DNA of 64,000 nt. Origin: Gnetum montanum (taxonomy: Eukaryota; Streptophyta; Gnetopsida; Gnetales; Gnetaceae). Under the pieces are notes generated by a model. The model saw only the letters and a program-made list of their open reading frames with translations. It was not told the origin of the DNA and did not search any database. The DNA lies in contig MNCI01002798.1 in NCBI GenBank assembly GCA_015680685.1, forward strand, positions 179,277 to 243,276, in the 5' to 3' direction. Of this stretch, positions 22,561 to 32,684 are shown one piece after another; position 1 is the stretch's first letter, and every line of letters begins with the position of its first letter. The translations under genes and the position numbers were made by a program.

Positions 22561-24150
22561 ATTTAGCCAATGAATCGTGGTTATGGCTTATTTTGAAGAA
22601 AACCATCATTGCTAAAAGAAAGAACAAAAACTGAACGCATGAAATAAAAGTAACAAAATAAAGTTTCAATTTCATATGGTTTGGTGGCTAAAAATAATTT
22701 TAGCATATTTTCTCACATGCAACAAAAATAAAATGAAAATTGTATGGAGCGCTTATTGCAATGACCATCATGGTGTTTGAGAAACTTGATCTTGGACTAA
22801 GGTTAAATGGATTAAACAAGATAGAGATCTTGGCTTTATTTTCTAAAATTATTATATAGGTTGTGACTTCTTATGAAAGAAACATTTGTAAAGACACATG
22901 CCAATGTTAGCATGATTTTCTTCTAACTTCATGTATAAGTTATAACTTCCTAACTTGTTGGGCAAGTAATATCTCCTAACTTGTTGGGCAAGTTATAACT
23001 TACTTGGGAAAGAAGTTACCCAAGATATTTTGTAATATATAACTACCTATGAGACCCTATAAAAAGGCTACAAGGGTCTCGGAGGGGGGTCTCACTCTAG
23101 GTCTTGGTGGCGAGGGGGAGGGGGGGGGGAGAAGAGTATTTTTAAAGAAGACATTGTGAAAGATTGCTTGTAAGATGACTTGTTAAAGACAACATTTTAG
23201 CCTCTTTGTCATAGTCTTGTGAGTTATGATTTTTTTTATTCTGTTTAAATTGTTTAGCTAGTGGTTTTGATAGTATCATGTTTGGCAAGTAATTTTGGGA
23301 TTTTTAGATTGCTCTTATTGTTTTTGTTGCATGATAGAAAATTTCTATTAAAATTTTTCCATAGAAGAGCTTGTGTTTGAAAGCCTTAAGAGCATTTTAG
23401 TAGTGAATTTTATTATTGTGCAATGTATAAGAACCGCTATTGAGATTATTGTAAGAGAGCCTTTGCATGTAGTCAAGTTGTTGAACAATTCAATAGTCAA
23501 GAGGGTTCAGAAAATCTTTGGTATTTTGATAGGACCAGAATAGCTTCTTTTATCTTTAAAGTGAATCTATGTGGTATTTCAATCATAAATTGCCAAGTAT
23601 TTTGAAGGTTCTATTGAATGCAATTTTTGACATCCATTATCTAGCCAAAATAGAGCCTGGTACGTGATAGTTTACGCAACATTTTTTTTTGGTAGCATAG
23701 TAGGATTATCTTGAAGAAATTGCTTATTTCACCCTTGGAAGTTTAAACAATTCATAGTTATTGAATTTGGGATAGCTTTATTGCGAAGTGTCTACTCGTA
23801 TCATTTTACCTTGTTTAAATATTTGAGATCTTTACACAAATCTACTTTCTTTTTCTCTTCTTTCTATTTCCATTGAATCTCACTCTATTTCTAGTTTTCT
23901 TGTAGAACTATCTCTTTCTCTGGGGAAAATTAGAAGTAGATTCACAGATTTGTGCTCAAATGTTTTTTACAAAACTTTATTTGTTACAAGTAGGTATTAT
24001 AAGGACCACATAGACTAGGCAATTGAATAGAATAGGAACTCTCAACAACTCATAGTACTTTGCAAAGTTGGTTGAATCTCTTTAAGATAAGTCATTTATA
24101 GTTTTACAAATAACCCAACTATTTCATTTTTCACAACAGCACACACACAT
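22561..24150 (+). other. AT-rich segment with an LTR-like promoter
   Basis: No gene seen. The stretch 22975-23095 contains a repeated phrase (CTAACTTGTTGGGCAAGT twice, near 22951 and 22977), then CCTATAAAAAGGC (TATA box, about 23056-23064), G-runs and a poorly coding leader. This is what the U3-R part of an LTR looks like. I could not find a partner LTR or a target duplication, so a solo LTR nested in A is only a suggestion. Confidence 0.25.
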
Positions 24151-25761
24151 ACTCACATTAACTACTGAGTCTATTTGGAGGTATCTGGGCCTTGGTGTTT
24201 CCAGAGACCAGCAAGCACCTAAATCCTGTTTGAGGACACTCGTTGGCAGTTGCGTCCTAAACGATTGGCAACAGATACCAGTGGGTATCAACCATAATGT
24301 AGGAAATGTCCCTTTTGGAGGAAAGGCTATAAATCAAAGAAAACCAAGCATGGACCCACCACATCATCCAAGCTAGTACAATGAAAATCCAGTGCACCAC
24401 CTTCCTTATCATAACCAACATCCTCTGATCATACACAAGGGTCACCATTCATCATTACTCCAATCCCAAACCCAAGTAATGAATCAGTGTGGGAAGATAA
24501 ACAAATCCATGCATACCATATCATGATCAAGGGTGCAATTTTGGGCTAAAAATCCATAACATTAACACACCTCATACCCTCATCCACCATACATTTAACA
24601 ATCAAGTGTGTGACCAATGATTTTTCTACCCAGCTACCGCACCACCAACAAACACTTAGTGGCTAGGGCATGAATAATTGCTAATGTTTCATACATGCAT
24701 GGATCCTATTTATCCACTTATTAATCCTTATCATGGCCAAATGTTTGGTCCTGGGGGTTACCCCCCATTCTAATCTTTAGGATTCTTAAGTGTTTCTCAT
24801 CTTTTTATTCTACAATTTTTTGTCATTTTCCTATCTCTTGATCCAATTCTTCTTATTTCTTCTAATCTTTTCTAGTTGTTGCTTTCATTTTCTTTGTTGT
24901 GTAATCTCACTTGTGAATAAAATGATCATGTTACCCATTGAGATGAGGTTTTCTCTCTATTGTCAAGTCATAGGGGATTGATTATTTAGACATTGAGACC
25001 ATGACATCCACCCACCCATCCCATTAATAAGAGGTTCTTACTCTAGTCATAATGACATCCTTTTTCACCATAAGACTAAAACGAATTTCATAATCATTGT
25101 GTCTAGATAGAAGAGTGTGAAACCAAGGTAGAATGTAAGGGGTGTGACATCAAGGGTATTTTTGGCTTCTCTTTGGCTACTTCTATATGTTCTATTATGT
25201 TGCTGAAGTTGTAACCATATCCTTGTAGACCTAACAAAAAATTGGAGTAAAGAGTAACCTAAAATGACACTAAATAAACTTTTGCAAGTCCCACTAGAAA
25301 GACATGTAGCCATGCTTGAAGGTTGGCAGCTTCTCAAAATTCAAAGAAAAAACATGTGTGCCATAAATTAGCTCCTTCCTTGGACAAAATGCCAAGTGAT
25401 GTTACTCCTTACAACTATGATAGTCTTATGGTTGTCCATCGACGTGTCAAAATGATGCAATGTCATTGAAATGTGGTTTGGACTTGGTTTGAATCTTGGA
25501 AAGAAGGAATCATGATTATTTAATCATTAACAACACACAAGGTTTCATTGTAACCATGGTAAGCCACCTCACATCCCAATTTTTGCAATCCTTTCTACAG
25601 TCCATCTCATGTCATTGCTCGGGTGATCATAACTTATGGTTGTGTGTAACATCAAGTTATTATCTCAACTTGGTGGTTTTAACATGTGTGTTTTGTTGCA
25701 CAGGTATGCATTGCATTCAACCCCTTTAGTGCCTACAAACATTTTTAGGTGTGGTTACAAA

Positions 25762-25806
25762 AAGGGCATCATATGCTAGAGCCTAGGTTGGGGAGGACCC
25801 ATTTGA
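25762..25806 (+). other. Conserved post-pol segment, copy in element A
   Basis: AAGGGCATCATATGCTAGAG then CCTAGGTTGGGGAGGACC, the A version of the segment also found in B, C and D. Confidence 0.4.
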
Positions 25807-26125
25807 GTAACTTTTGTGACTAGTACTTGTTTGACATAACCACATTATTATTTACCTTTTAAGTGCTCAATCATTACATTTTTTTGTTTCCCTTCTCATA
25901 TAATGTGATCTATCCACAACCTCGATTTCCATGCCCTTTTTCTTGCTCATTCTAGTGCTTTCTAGTGGCCTTTTTTACATCGATGACTCCACCTTCCAAC
26001 ACTTTTGGTGTCTCAAATTGATTTTCTACTTACCCTAGAACTACAAACCTAACCTCAAACCTTTCAACCACTCACAACACTTCATTTTCCATCCTTAATT
26101 TCCCCATTTAAAGCATATTCTTGGA

Positions 26126-26218
26126 TCCCGACGTCGAGTAGTCAACATCAAGTCAAATGCAACGTTGAATACCCGACATTGGGTCACTTAAACCTATATA
26201 TATATATATATATATATG
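26126..26218 (+). promoter_or_regulatory. U3-like motifs and TATA tract upstream of the A third ORF
   Basis: GATCCCGACGTCGAG (about 26126) and GAATACCCGACATTGG (26167-26182) look like undecayed or differently decayed versions of GATACCCAATRTTG in the LTR of the same element. A (TA)n run at 26194-26218 follows, about 570 bp before the third-ORF start. An internal promoter is inferred. Confidence 0.4.
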
Positions 26219-26787
26219 ATTCCTATGGTGTCCAAACTTCATTTTCATCATTTATTGCTAGGGGAGTTGTTCCAATTTTCTCTTGTGACTCAAAACTCTA
26301 TGAAACCACTTTTCACTTGCAATATTTAACTATCTCTTACTACGATTTCCATGTCATTTGAAACTATCTAAACCCAGAGTGTTCAAGTTAGTCATGGTTG
26401 GGGGGGAGATGGGGGGATGATTTGTGCTTGCATGGAAAAGTTATTCTAATTGACAAAAATTTGCTATCACTCGGAAGGTATTATAAGGGTAAGAGTGTTA
26501 AAAACTTTAGGCATTGTCATAAATAATCAATTGTATTAATGCCAAAAACCTTAATTTTTCCACCAAATGTACCATAATCATCATAACAAGCCATACATAA
26601 GGAAAATGAAATCAACTATGTAAGGTCATACAAGGATATAGATACTTTATGGACATTTTTTCTTGAAAATTTTCCTAATTCTACAATCATATGAACTAAG
26701 AACTTAATGAATTAAGGTAGTAAGGTATAAACTAATTAATGATAAAGAATACAACCTTAGTAACACTTGATCTTTGCTTGATCTTAC

Positions 26788-29266
26788 ATGGCCCCAAACA
26801 GAGGTGCATAGGGAGAACCTTTGCAAAGAGTAGTTAAGCATCCATGAGGTGGTTAAGGCCAATAGGGTGAGCTAAAAAAACTTCAAGAGTAGGAAGCCCA
26901 ATCTTTCAGCATCCATCAAGAGGCCCCTGCTATTGGATAGTCAGTCCAAGAAGAGGTTATAGAACTACCAACTCTTATGTAGGAACAAAATTTTACATTG
27001 CCCCCTGATTGCCTTGCAACCATTCAAGAAATGTCCACATTGACCTCAATCATGGTGAAAATGAACTTTAGATTATTTATGGAGTTTGCTACAGAAGTAG
27101 TTTGAACATAACTTAAGGCATCACCTTTGTGGCCCATTCTTTCAGATAGTGATGATTGGTACCTTGGTGACACTTATCGATTTTGGCATAATAAAGATGA
27201 GAGCATCACTATCAACATTTGTGGAGTTAATGTCTCTTTCTTAGCTAAGGCAATTCTAGTAGCTCTAAATTTGTTGAATGAAGGGCCTAAGGTAGCCCAT
27301 TTGTCCACTAGATTTGACACCGATAGCAAAAAACTATGGCTGAAATGGGCATATGGAAAAGAATATAAAACATATAATGAACTAACTCTGGAGAAGAGGA
27401 CATATTTCAAGATTGGTATATATCATTTATTTCCCACCAAAGGGCTCAACTGAATTTTAACATATGTAGCTAGGGGAAGTGTTATCTTAATGGAAAAATA
27501 TGCAACCAATCTTCCCCAATTCTACTTCACTAAAATTCAATGGTAGTTCGAAGAGAAAAAGGTAGGGAAACCAACACTCCCATTCCCTTGCCTAATCAGA
27601 AGGTTATGCAAATGTGCTAGAATCCTAGGATATACAAATGATGCCCCCAAGAAGGATCAAAATACCTCCTTCACCAAACTCCTCAAACCTATGGCACCAA
27701 GAAAGGATCTTGGTGAAGAACAAGAATTGGAGAATAAATAAGAGCCAAAAAAACAACATGAGCTTTAATAGTGGTAAAAAACACAAGCTTCACCACTACC
27801 ATAAGATTAATAGGCCATAATGATCCATCTCTAAAATATATTGAAGCTATTAGTTGGGGAGGCATAGATGAGTTCAATCTCTTCAGAGTAATGGATGATG
27901 TGGTATAGCTCACTATTTTAGCCAATCCAACAAGGAGGGGGGGAGATCTCATTACAATCAGGAGGAGGATCCTAATGGTTTAGGAAACTCTTTGTGCTAC
28001 ATCCTTTTAGGTAATTCTTGAAACTACAAAAGGTGCCATAGTTGTGGTAACGCAACATCAGGATGCGGTAGGTGTAGCAGAAGTAATCACGGACCAGATT
28101 ACAGAATCATTCAATGTGTCTATTGTTTTTCCAGTAGATCTTACTAGGGCCAGAGATGTGTAGATGTTGGTTGGGAATTTGATGATTCCTACGACGCATA
28201 AGGATGTATTGGGACTGACTGCTACAAAGGAGACAAATGATGACTACTTTATTCAACATCCCTAGTGATGTCACTATAGCACAGTTAGACCTCATCACCA
28301 CTAAAGGAAAGATGGTCATCATTGAAGTTAGGGTAGAACATGAAAAAGTAGAAGAGTAGAGATTACAACAAGAGCTAGCCACCCTGAGAGCCAAACAGTG
28401 AGATCTTACCCATTTTTTTGTGCCTGACCAGCTAGAATAATTTAGGATGGAGTAGCTGGCCAAGCAGATTGAGGAGAACATAGCTGTAGAACAAGAAAAA
28501 GAGGAAGTGGTCTAGAATACCTTTTCTATTGATGCATAGTCCCACACGTGCAAAAAGGCATTGACCACCACACAAGAAGAAAATAAGCAACTCATCGTTG
28601 AGAATTCAAGGTTGATCATAATCAAGAAGCAAAAGAACATCCTTGATAAGAGCATCTACTAGTTAAGAGAAAAACTAGCGAGGGTCAAGCAGGACATCAA
28701 TAGATTGGCTAGAGAAAATAGAACCCTCTCAATGGATAAGGTCCATGCAATTTGACAAAAATCAACAATAGAAATCAACGCATGGTAAAATGAGGCCAAG
28801 AAGCATGAGAAGTTGAAGGAACACTTTTGTGACAAAGTAGGCATGTATAAACATTTAAATAAAAAGGATATCTAGATGGCTAAAGCCCACATTAGATCCT
28901 TGTTAGCATAAAATCCTGAGTGACAACCAATTCTAGATAGGTATGCCTTGGTCCACCAGGTAGAAGTAAAGAATAAAGACTTGTAGAGAGAAGATTTAAA
29001 AGAATACATGGCATTGGCTAACCTTGCCATGCTAATAGCAAGTCGACATCAAAACAAGCTAGAGAAGTAGGTAGCAACCACTTATGCATTGCATGAAAAA
29101 GAGTTTGCAAATCAGAAAGATGCTTTGTAGAAGCTGCATGGCAAACTCAGAATTAGAACTAGTTAAAGCCAAGTACTAGGGATAGAAGGATGTTGCCTCA
29201 AACTTAGTTAGAAGATTAATAGATTATCATGAACTCAGAGAAAAAGCTAGGGGATTTGAGGAGGAA
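26788..29266 (+). pseudogene. Third ORF of gypsy element A: helical domain plus long coiled coil
   Basis: The ATG at 26788 opens one frame that stays in register to about 27750 despite TAG/TGA/TAA interruptions. The longest open part (27127-27453) shows WYLGDTYRFWHN, FLAKAILVALNLLNEGP, LWLKWAYGKEYKTYNELT and RTYFKIGIYHLFP, then YVARGS, FEEKKVGKPTLPFP and GYTNDA. After a frameshift near 27760 the rest (about 28260-29150) is an almost continuous coiled coil rich in Glu/Lys/Gln, where most stops are TAG in positions that suit Gln. Estimated original length is about 800 residues. This is the best-preserved copy of the family in the window. Homologues are at 399-2329 and 40855-42630. Not related by any visible motif to RT or integrase; function unknown. 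Confidence 0.6.
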
Positions 29267-30053
29267 TGATGATGATTTGTGATTAAATATAGCACTTGGA
29301 TGCATAGTTGGGACACATAGACATAATAGGAAAAGATAGTTTTAGTTCTCAGTTTTTGATAGTCTTTCTTAGAGTCTTGTTATTCCTAGTGCATGCCTAT
29401 AGGGTGATGTTTGTAATTGTACGACACCCTTATTTGAGTGTGACGTACTTGGACACCTTACATGATTGGAAATAAAGATCAAGATTACTTCCATCATTGC
29501 TAGATTCACTTAGATTTATTATTTCTTTAATTATTTATTTAATGGTCCAATTATTTACTATTTTCTTTAGTTAACATTTTCATTTATTGTTATTTACTAT
29601 TACCATCATTAAGTAGAGTGCATACACCTTAATCACAAGTGTTTATGTGTAAGTACTTGGTAATCTAGTAGTGTATCATTTGACACATATAGTGACATAC
29701 ACATGGTAATCCCAATGGTAGTCTCACAAAGTCCAAAGCATGAACGAATGATTAAGAGTGGATACTCATTGCACATAGGCTAGTTAATTCTTATTTTCCA
29801 TTATTCATTAGCTTAGTTAATTTATCTCTTTATTGTCATTAGGAGCAAGGTAGAATTAGATAACGTCATATGCCTCACTTTGGATGAAACCATATGTGAC
29901 AAAGTTACCACTAGTCCAATTGGGAAGATAGTGAACTGTGATTAGAGCATAACTATCTAGATACCACAACTAGTCCCATCCATGGAATTCGATTGGATCG
30001 TGCATGAACAATTGTGATTCATATGGTTGAGCGTAGGGGTACCTCGCTGATCA
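29267..30053 (+). repeat. 3' LTR of element A, U3-deleted
   Basis: Aligns with 18104-19004 from the TATA region onward, but about 110 bp right after the terminal TGATGA (the U3 part with the GATACCCAAT motifs) are missing. A purine-rich tract GGGGATTTGAGGAGGAA (29250-29266) lies directly upstream and fits a polypurine tract. The end is degraded (CTGATCA). Confidence 0.6.
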
Positions 30054-30217
30054 TAAAAAAAAAACTGCAATAATTATACTAATTTCTAGCCAAATAATTA
30101 TTTTTGATATGACAATGGACTCATATTTATAGGTATGACCATTACCTACTACATCGTATCTACAACATTGTATGTTAAGCTATGATAACATAGTTCATAA
30201 CTTAAAGTATTTCATCA
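30054..30217 (-). repeat. 5' LTR of element D, part 2
   Basis: The minus strand carries a TATA box CCTATAAATA (about 30134-30143) and ends TTCATCA on the plus strand (30211-30217), that is, TGATGAA as an LTR start. With 17446-18103 this makes an LTR of about 820 bp split by element A. No target duplication supports it, so the call is tentative. Confidence 0.35.
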
Positions 30218-30506
30218 AAGAACATATTAATAAGTAAACTTTATACTTCTTAATGACTTTCATAATTGATTATACCTCTTTTCATAAAATTTTTCTTTTT
30301 AACCTTAAGTAATCAAATAAAGTTGTTACATATATTTTATTGTGACATGATTTTTGATATCTCCTAAGAGTATACTAATATAAATATTTTCTAGTTTCTA
30401 TGTCGAGAGAGATTTCATGTAAAAATATGATATCTTTTCATATAAATTTTTCATTAACTTGAAAAATCTTAAGATATGACCATTAAATTCCTCTTTAGAA
30501 ATAATA

Positions 30507-30627
30507 ATTCAAAGATTTGATGATCATTATTAAAAACTTAAAAAGAAAGAATATTATCTAGAATANGAATTCAAAGATTTGATGATCATTATTAAAAACT
30601 TAAAAAGAAAGAATATTATCTAGAATA
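30507..30627. repeat. Exact 59-bp duplication around one N
   Basis: 30507-30565 and 30569-30627 are identical and separated by one unknown base (30566). In decayed DNA an exact repeat at an N is most likely an assembly overlap that was not collapsed. Confidence 0.7.
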
Positions 30628-30639
30628 GAATCTGAGCTA

Positions 30640-31230
30640 AATTTTTCAATAATGATTTTAGAATTCCAAGCATTATATTAAAATTTAATATCTAAGGTAG
30701 TTTTCACTTTAGATAACTTGTTAAGAATGTAATTTTCTTCTTTTGAAACATATTTAATAGATATCTAATTAAATTCTTTAGAAAGTTCAAGAACATAAGC
30801 TTTATATGCTTTCATAGATGAATCTTTATCTTCGAAAATTTCATTAATGTGACTTTAAATTTAGAATCACTATAGATTTTAAGTCTAGATAAATCATAAT
30901 ATTGGACTATTTTGATTCCATGGAGAAGCACTTCATACTTAACCATGTCTTTTGTCATTAGTCTTATGAAATCAATAGCATTAATGATAGAAGATTCACC
31001 AAGAGTATAAGCATGATTTTGGCTACATATCCTTTTTTAAAAGAGTCTTTGTCTACTCTTAATATCCAAGCATTTAGGTTTGTGTAATAAAAAAAATTTA
31101 CTCTTGGGTCAATATAATCATGATCACTATCAAATATACGTTTGATTTTTGATGTTTCAATGGTTAGACTCTCATTTATATCTTTATATTCTCCTAATGA
31201 TTGAAGATCTTCAAAAAGTAACATTTTTTC
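30640..31230 (-). pseudogene. RNase H (RVT_3-like) fragment of another gypsy element
   Basis: The minus strand reads NAWILRVD near 31070-31050 (first catalytic Asp region). After a frameshift near 31000 it reads AYTLGESS, then YEVLLHGIKIVQYYDLSRL and KIYSDSKFKV (about 30920-30850). This is the pattern of the plant RVT_3/archaeal-type RNase H domain, as in Tat/Ogre elements and some gypsy polyproteins (usual form AEYEALL..GL, GDSKLVV). The Glu of AEYE is changed to Lys. The duplication at 30507-30627 lies at its end. Too short to assign to a family. Confidence 0.5.
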
Positions 31231-31583
31231 ATCATGTTGATGATAAGGTAGGATTTATGGATTTGATGAGATCTTTGGATTGCTCATCATTTAATCTAGT
31301 ACTTTATTGCAAGAAAGAGGATAAAGTAGAACTAGTATTTGGAAATAAATTATTCATTGGTGGAAGAACATGGAAACATGCAAGGTTGAATTGTGTTTGA
31401 TTACTTAGATTAATAGCTTCAAATTGAGTTAGATTAATGTTCATCAAAGGAATTTGTTCTAATCAACTACTTTGATCATATCTCCTTGTAATTTTGTAAT
31501 ATTATGATTAGATTTGATGAGGTAAGCATAGAAAGGATCAATAGTAGAGTGGTAAAAGTTGAGAATACCATCAAGTTGGAGAT
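31231..31583. other. Flank of element B
   Basis: AT-rich; no supported gene. It ends with GAGAT, the probable left target duplication of element B (GAGAA after the other LTR). Confidence 0.4.
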
Positions 31584-32530
31584 TGATGAGTCATTTTTGG
31601 TTGGCTACATTGATGATGCCTCGTCGACGTAGTCGACCAAGTCAATGAGGCATCATCGACGAGGCCCTATCAATGCATCTTATCCTACATTGACGAGGCC
31701 CCGTTGATGTAGTATCCATCTATTGACTATAAATACGTGCCTATACGCTGCATTTATGGCAATCTATATTTTAGCAGTAGTAAAGCTCTTGCATTTTTTC
31801 GATTCAAAAGTTAGAAATTTTTTCCATGAGTGCTTATAATAGGAGTTATTGAGTGTACAAATCTTTATTCAAGCATTGTTGTACTCGAGCACAATAGTGT
31901 GTGTGGTAATAAAGACAAGCTTTCTGATAAACTTTGTGGCACTTTGGATAGATTAGCTATTTTATTCATGAATTTATTATTTTTAATTATTTATTAAATT
32001 CTTTTAATTAGTTATTAAATATTTTCTAATTATTATATTAATAAGGCAATTAAGTGAGATAGAATACACACATAAGTACGATCACTTTGAGTGTAACATG
32101 TATTTTCTTGGTAATCCCAGTAGCATTATTACTTGGTACATCCAATAGCATAGGGCTTGGTTACCCAGCAACGGATATGTGGGTTCAGGACATGTACAAA
32201 AAGTGGGAACATATACTTATGTTAGGATTAGTAAAATGATTAGTTAATTCATTAATTTAGATTAGTTAATCAAATCCATTTTTATCCACAATTTAAGCAC
32301 CCAACTATAGAACATAAAAATGATAAAAATTGAATGCCTCAGTAACACTTAGCCATACCAATGAACATCACAAGTGTAATTAGGAAGACAACTATTGACC
32401 TTAATGCTAGATTCTCTTCCTAAAAGGGCTATTGCACTAGAAACAATAAAGTTCATGGAATTTAGTGAGATCACATGTGAACACTTTGTGATTTGTATGG
32501 TTGGGCATAGGTGTACCTCGTTGCTCATCA
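31584..32530 (+). repeat. 5' LTR of element B
   Basis: 947 bp, starting TGATGAGT and ending GCTCATCA. TATA box TATAAATA at 31728-31735, poly(A) signal AATAAA at 31908-31913. The U3 has CG-rich GACGAGGC repeats and an inverted repeat GATGATGCCTC (31612-31622) with GAGGCATCATC (31647-31657). Aligns along its length with 44946-45831. Confidence 0.8.
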
Positions 32531-32531
32531 T

Positions 32532-32549
32532 TGGCACCATTGTGAGGGA
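32532..32549 (+). other. Primer-binding site of element B, tRNA-Asp type
   Basis: TGGCACCATTGTGAGGGA, close to TGGCGCCGTTGCCGGGGA, one base after the LTR. Confidence 0.6.
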
Positions 32550-32684
32550 CGTTTTTTGTGGAATGTGCACTATTTAGGTCTAAGTGAATACCATTATATC
32601 ATTGTACAAACCTAAAGGTCAATATCATTCTAACTATACATAGAATTATAAAAGCATGCTGACAATTTTATTTTATTTTGCAAA

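Larger units (their letters stand above)
24151..26787 (+). other. Element A region between gag and third ORF
   Basis: About 24200-24780 reads as a broken Pro/His/Tyr-rich gag tail. From about 24780 it aligns loosely with the post-pol region of B (T-rich, then the CATCCACCCAT phrase near 25007, matching B near 39145). It holds the conserved segment (25762-25806), U3-like motifs with a (TA)n tract (26126-26218), and a G-rich tract (26391-26417). No other gene seen. Confidence 0.4.
18104..30053 (+). mobile_element. Gypsy element A, pol-less, nested in the LTR of D
   Basis: Two direct repeats (18104-19004 and 29267-30053) flank a gag remnant, a long middle region and the third ORF. No RT, RNase H or integrase motif can be seen between gag and the third ORF, so it looks non-autonomous, or its pol was lost and replaced by other sequence (21190-24150). 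No clear 5-bp target duplication survives. Confidence 0.6.
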
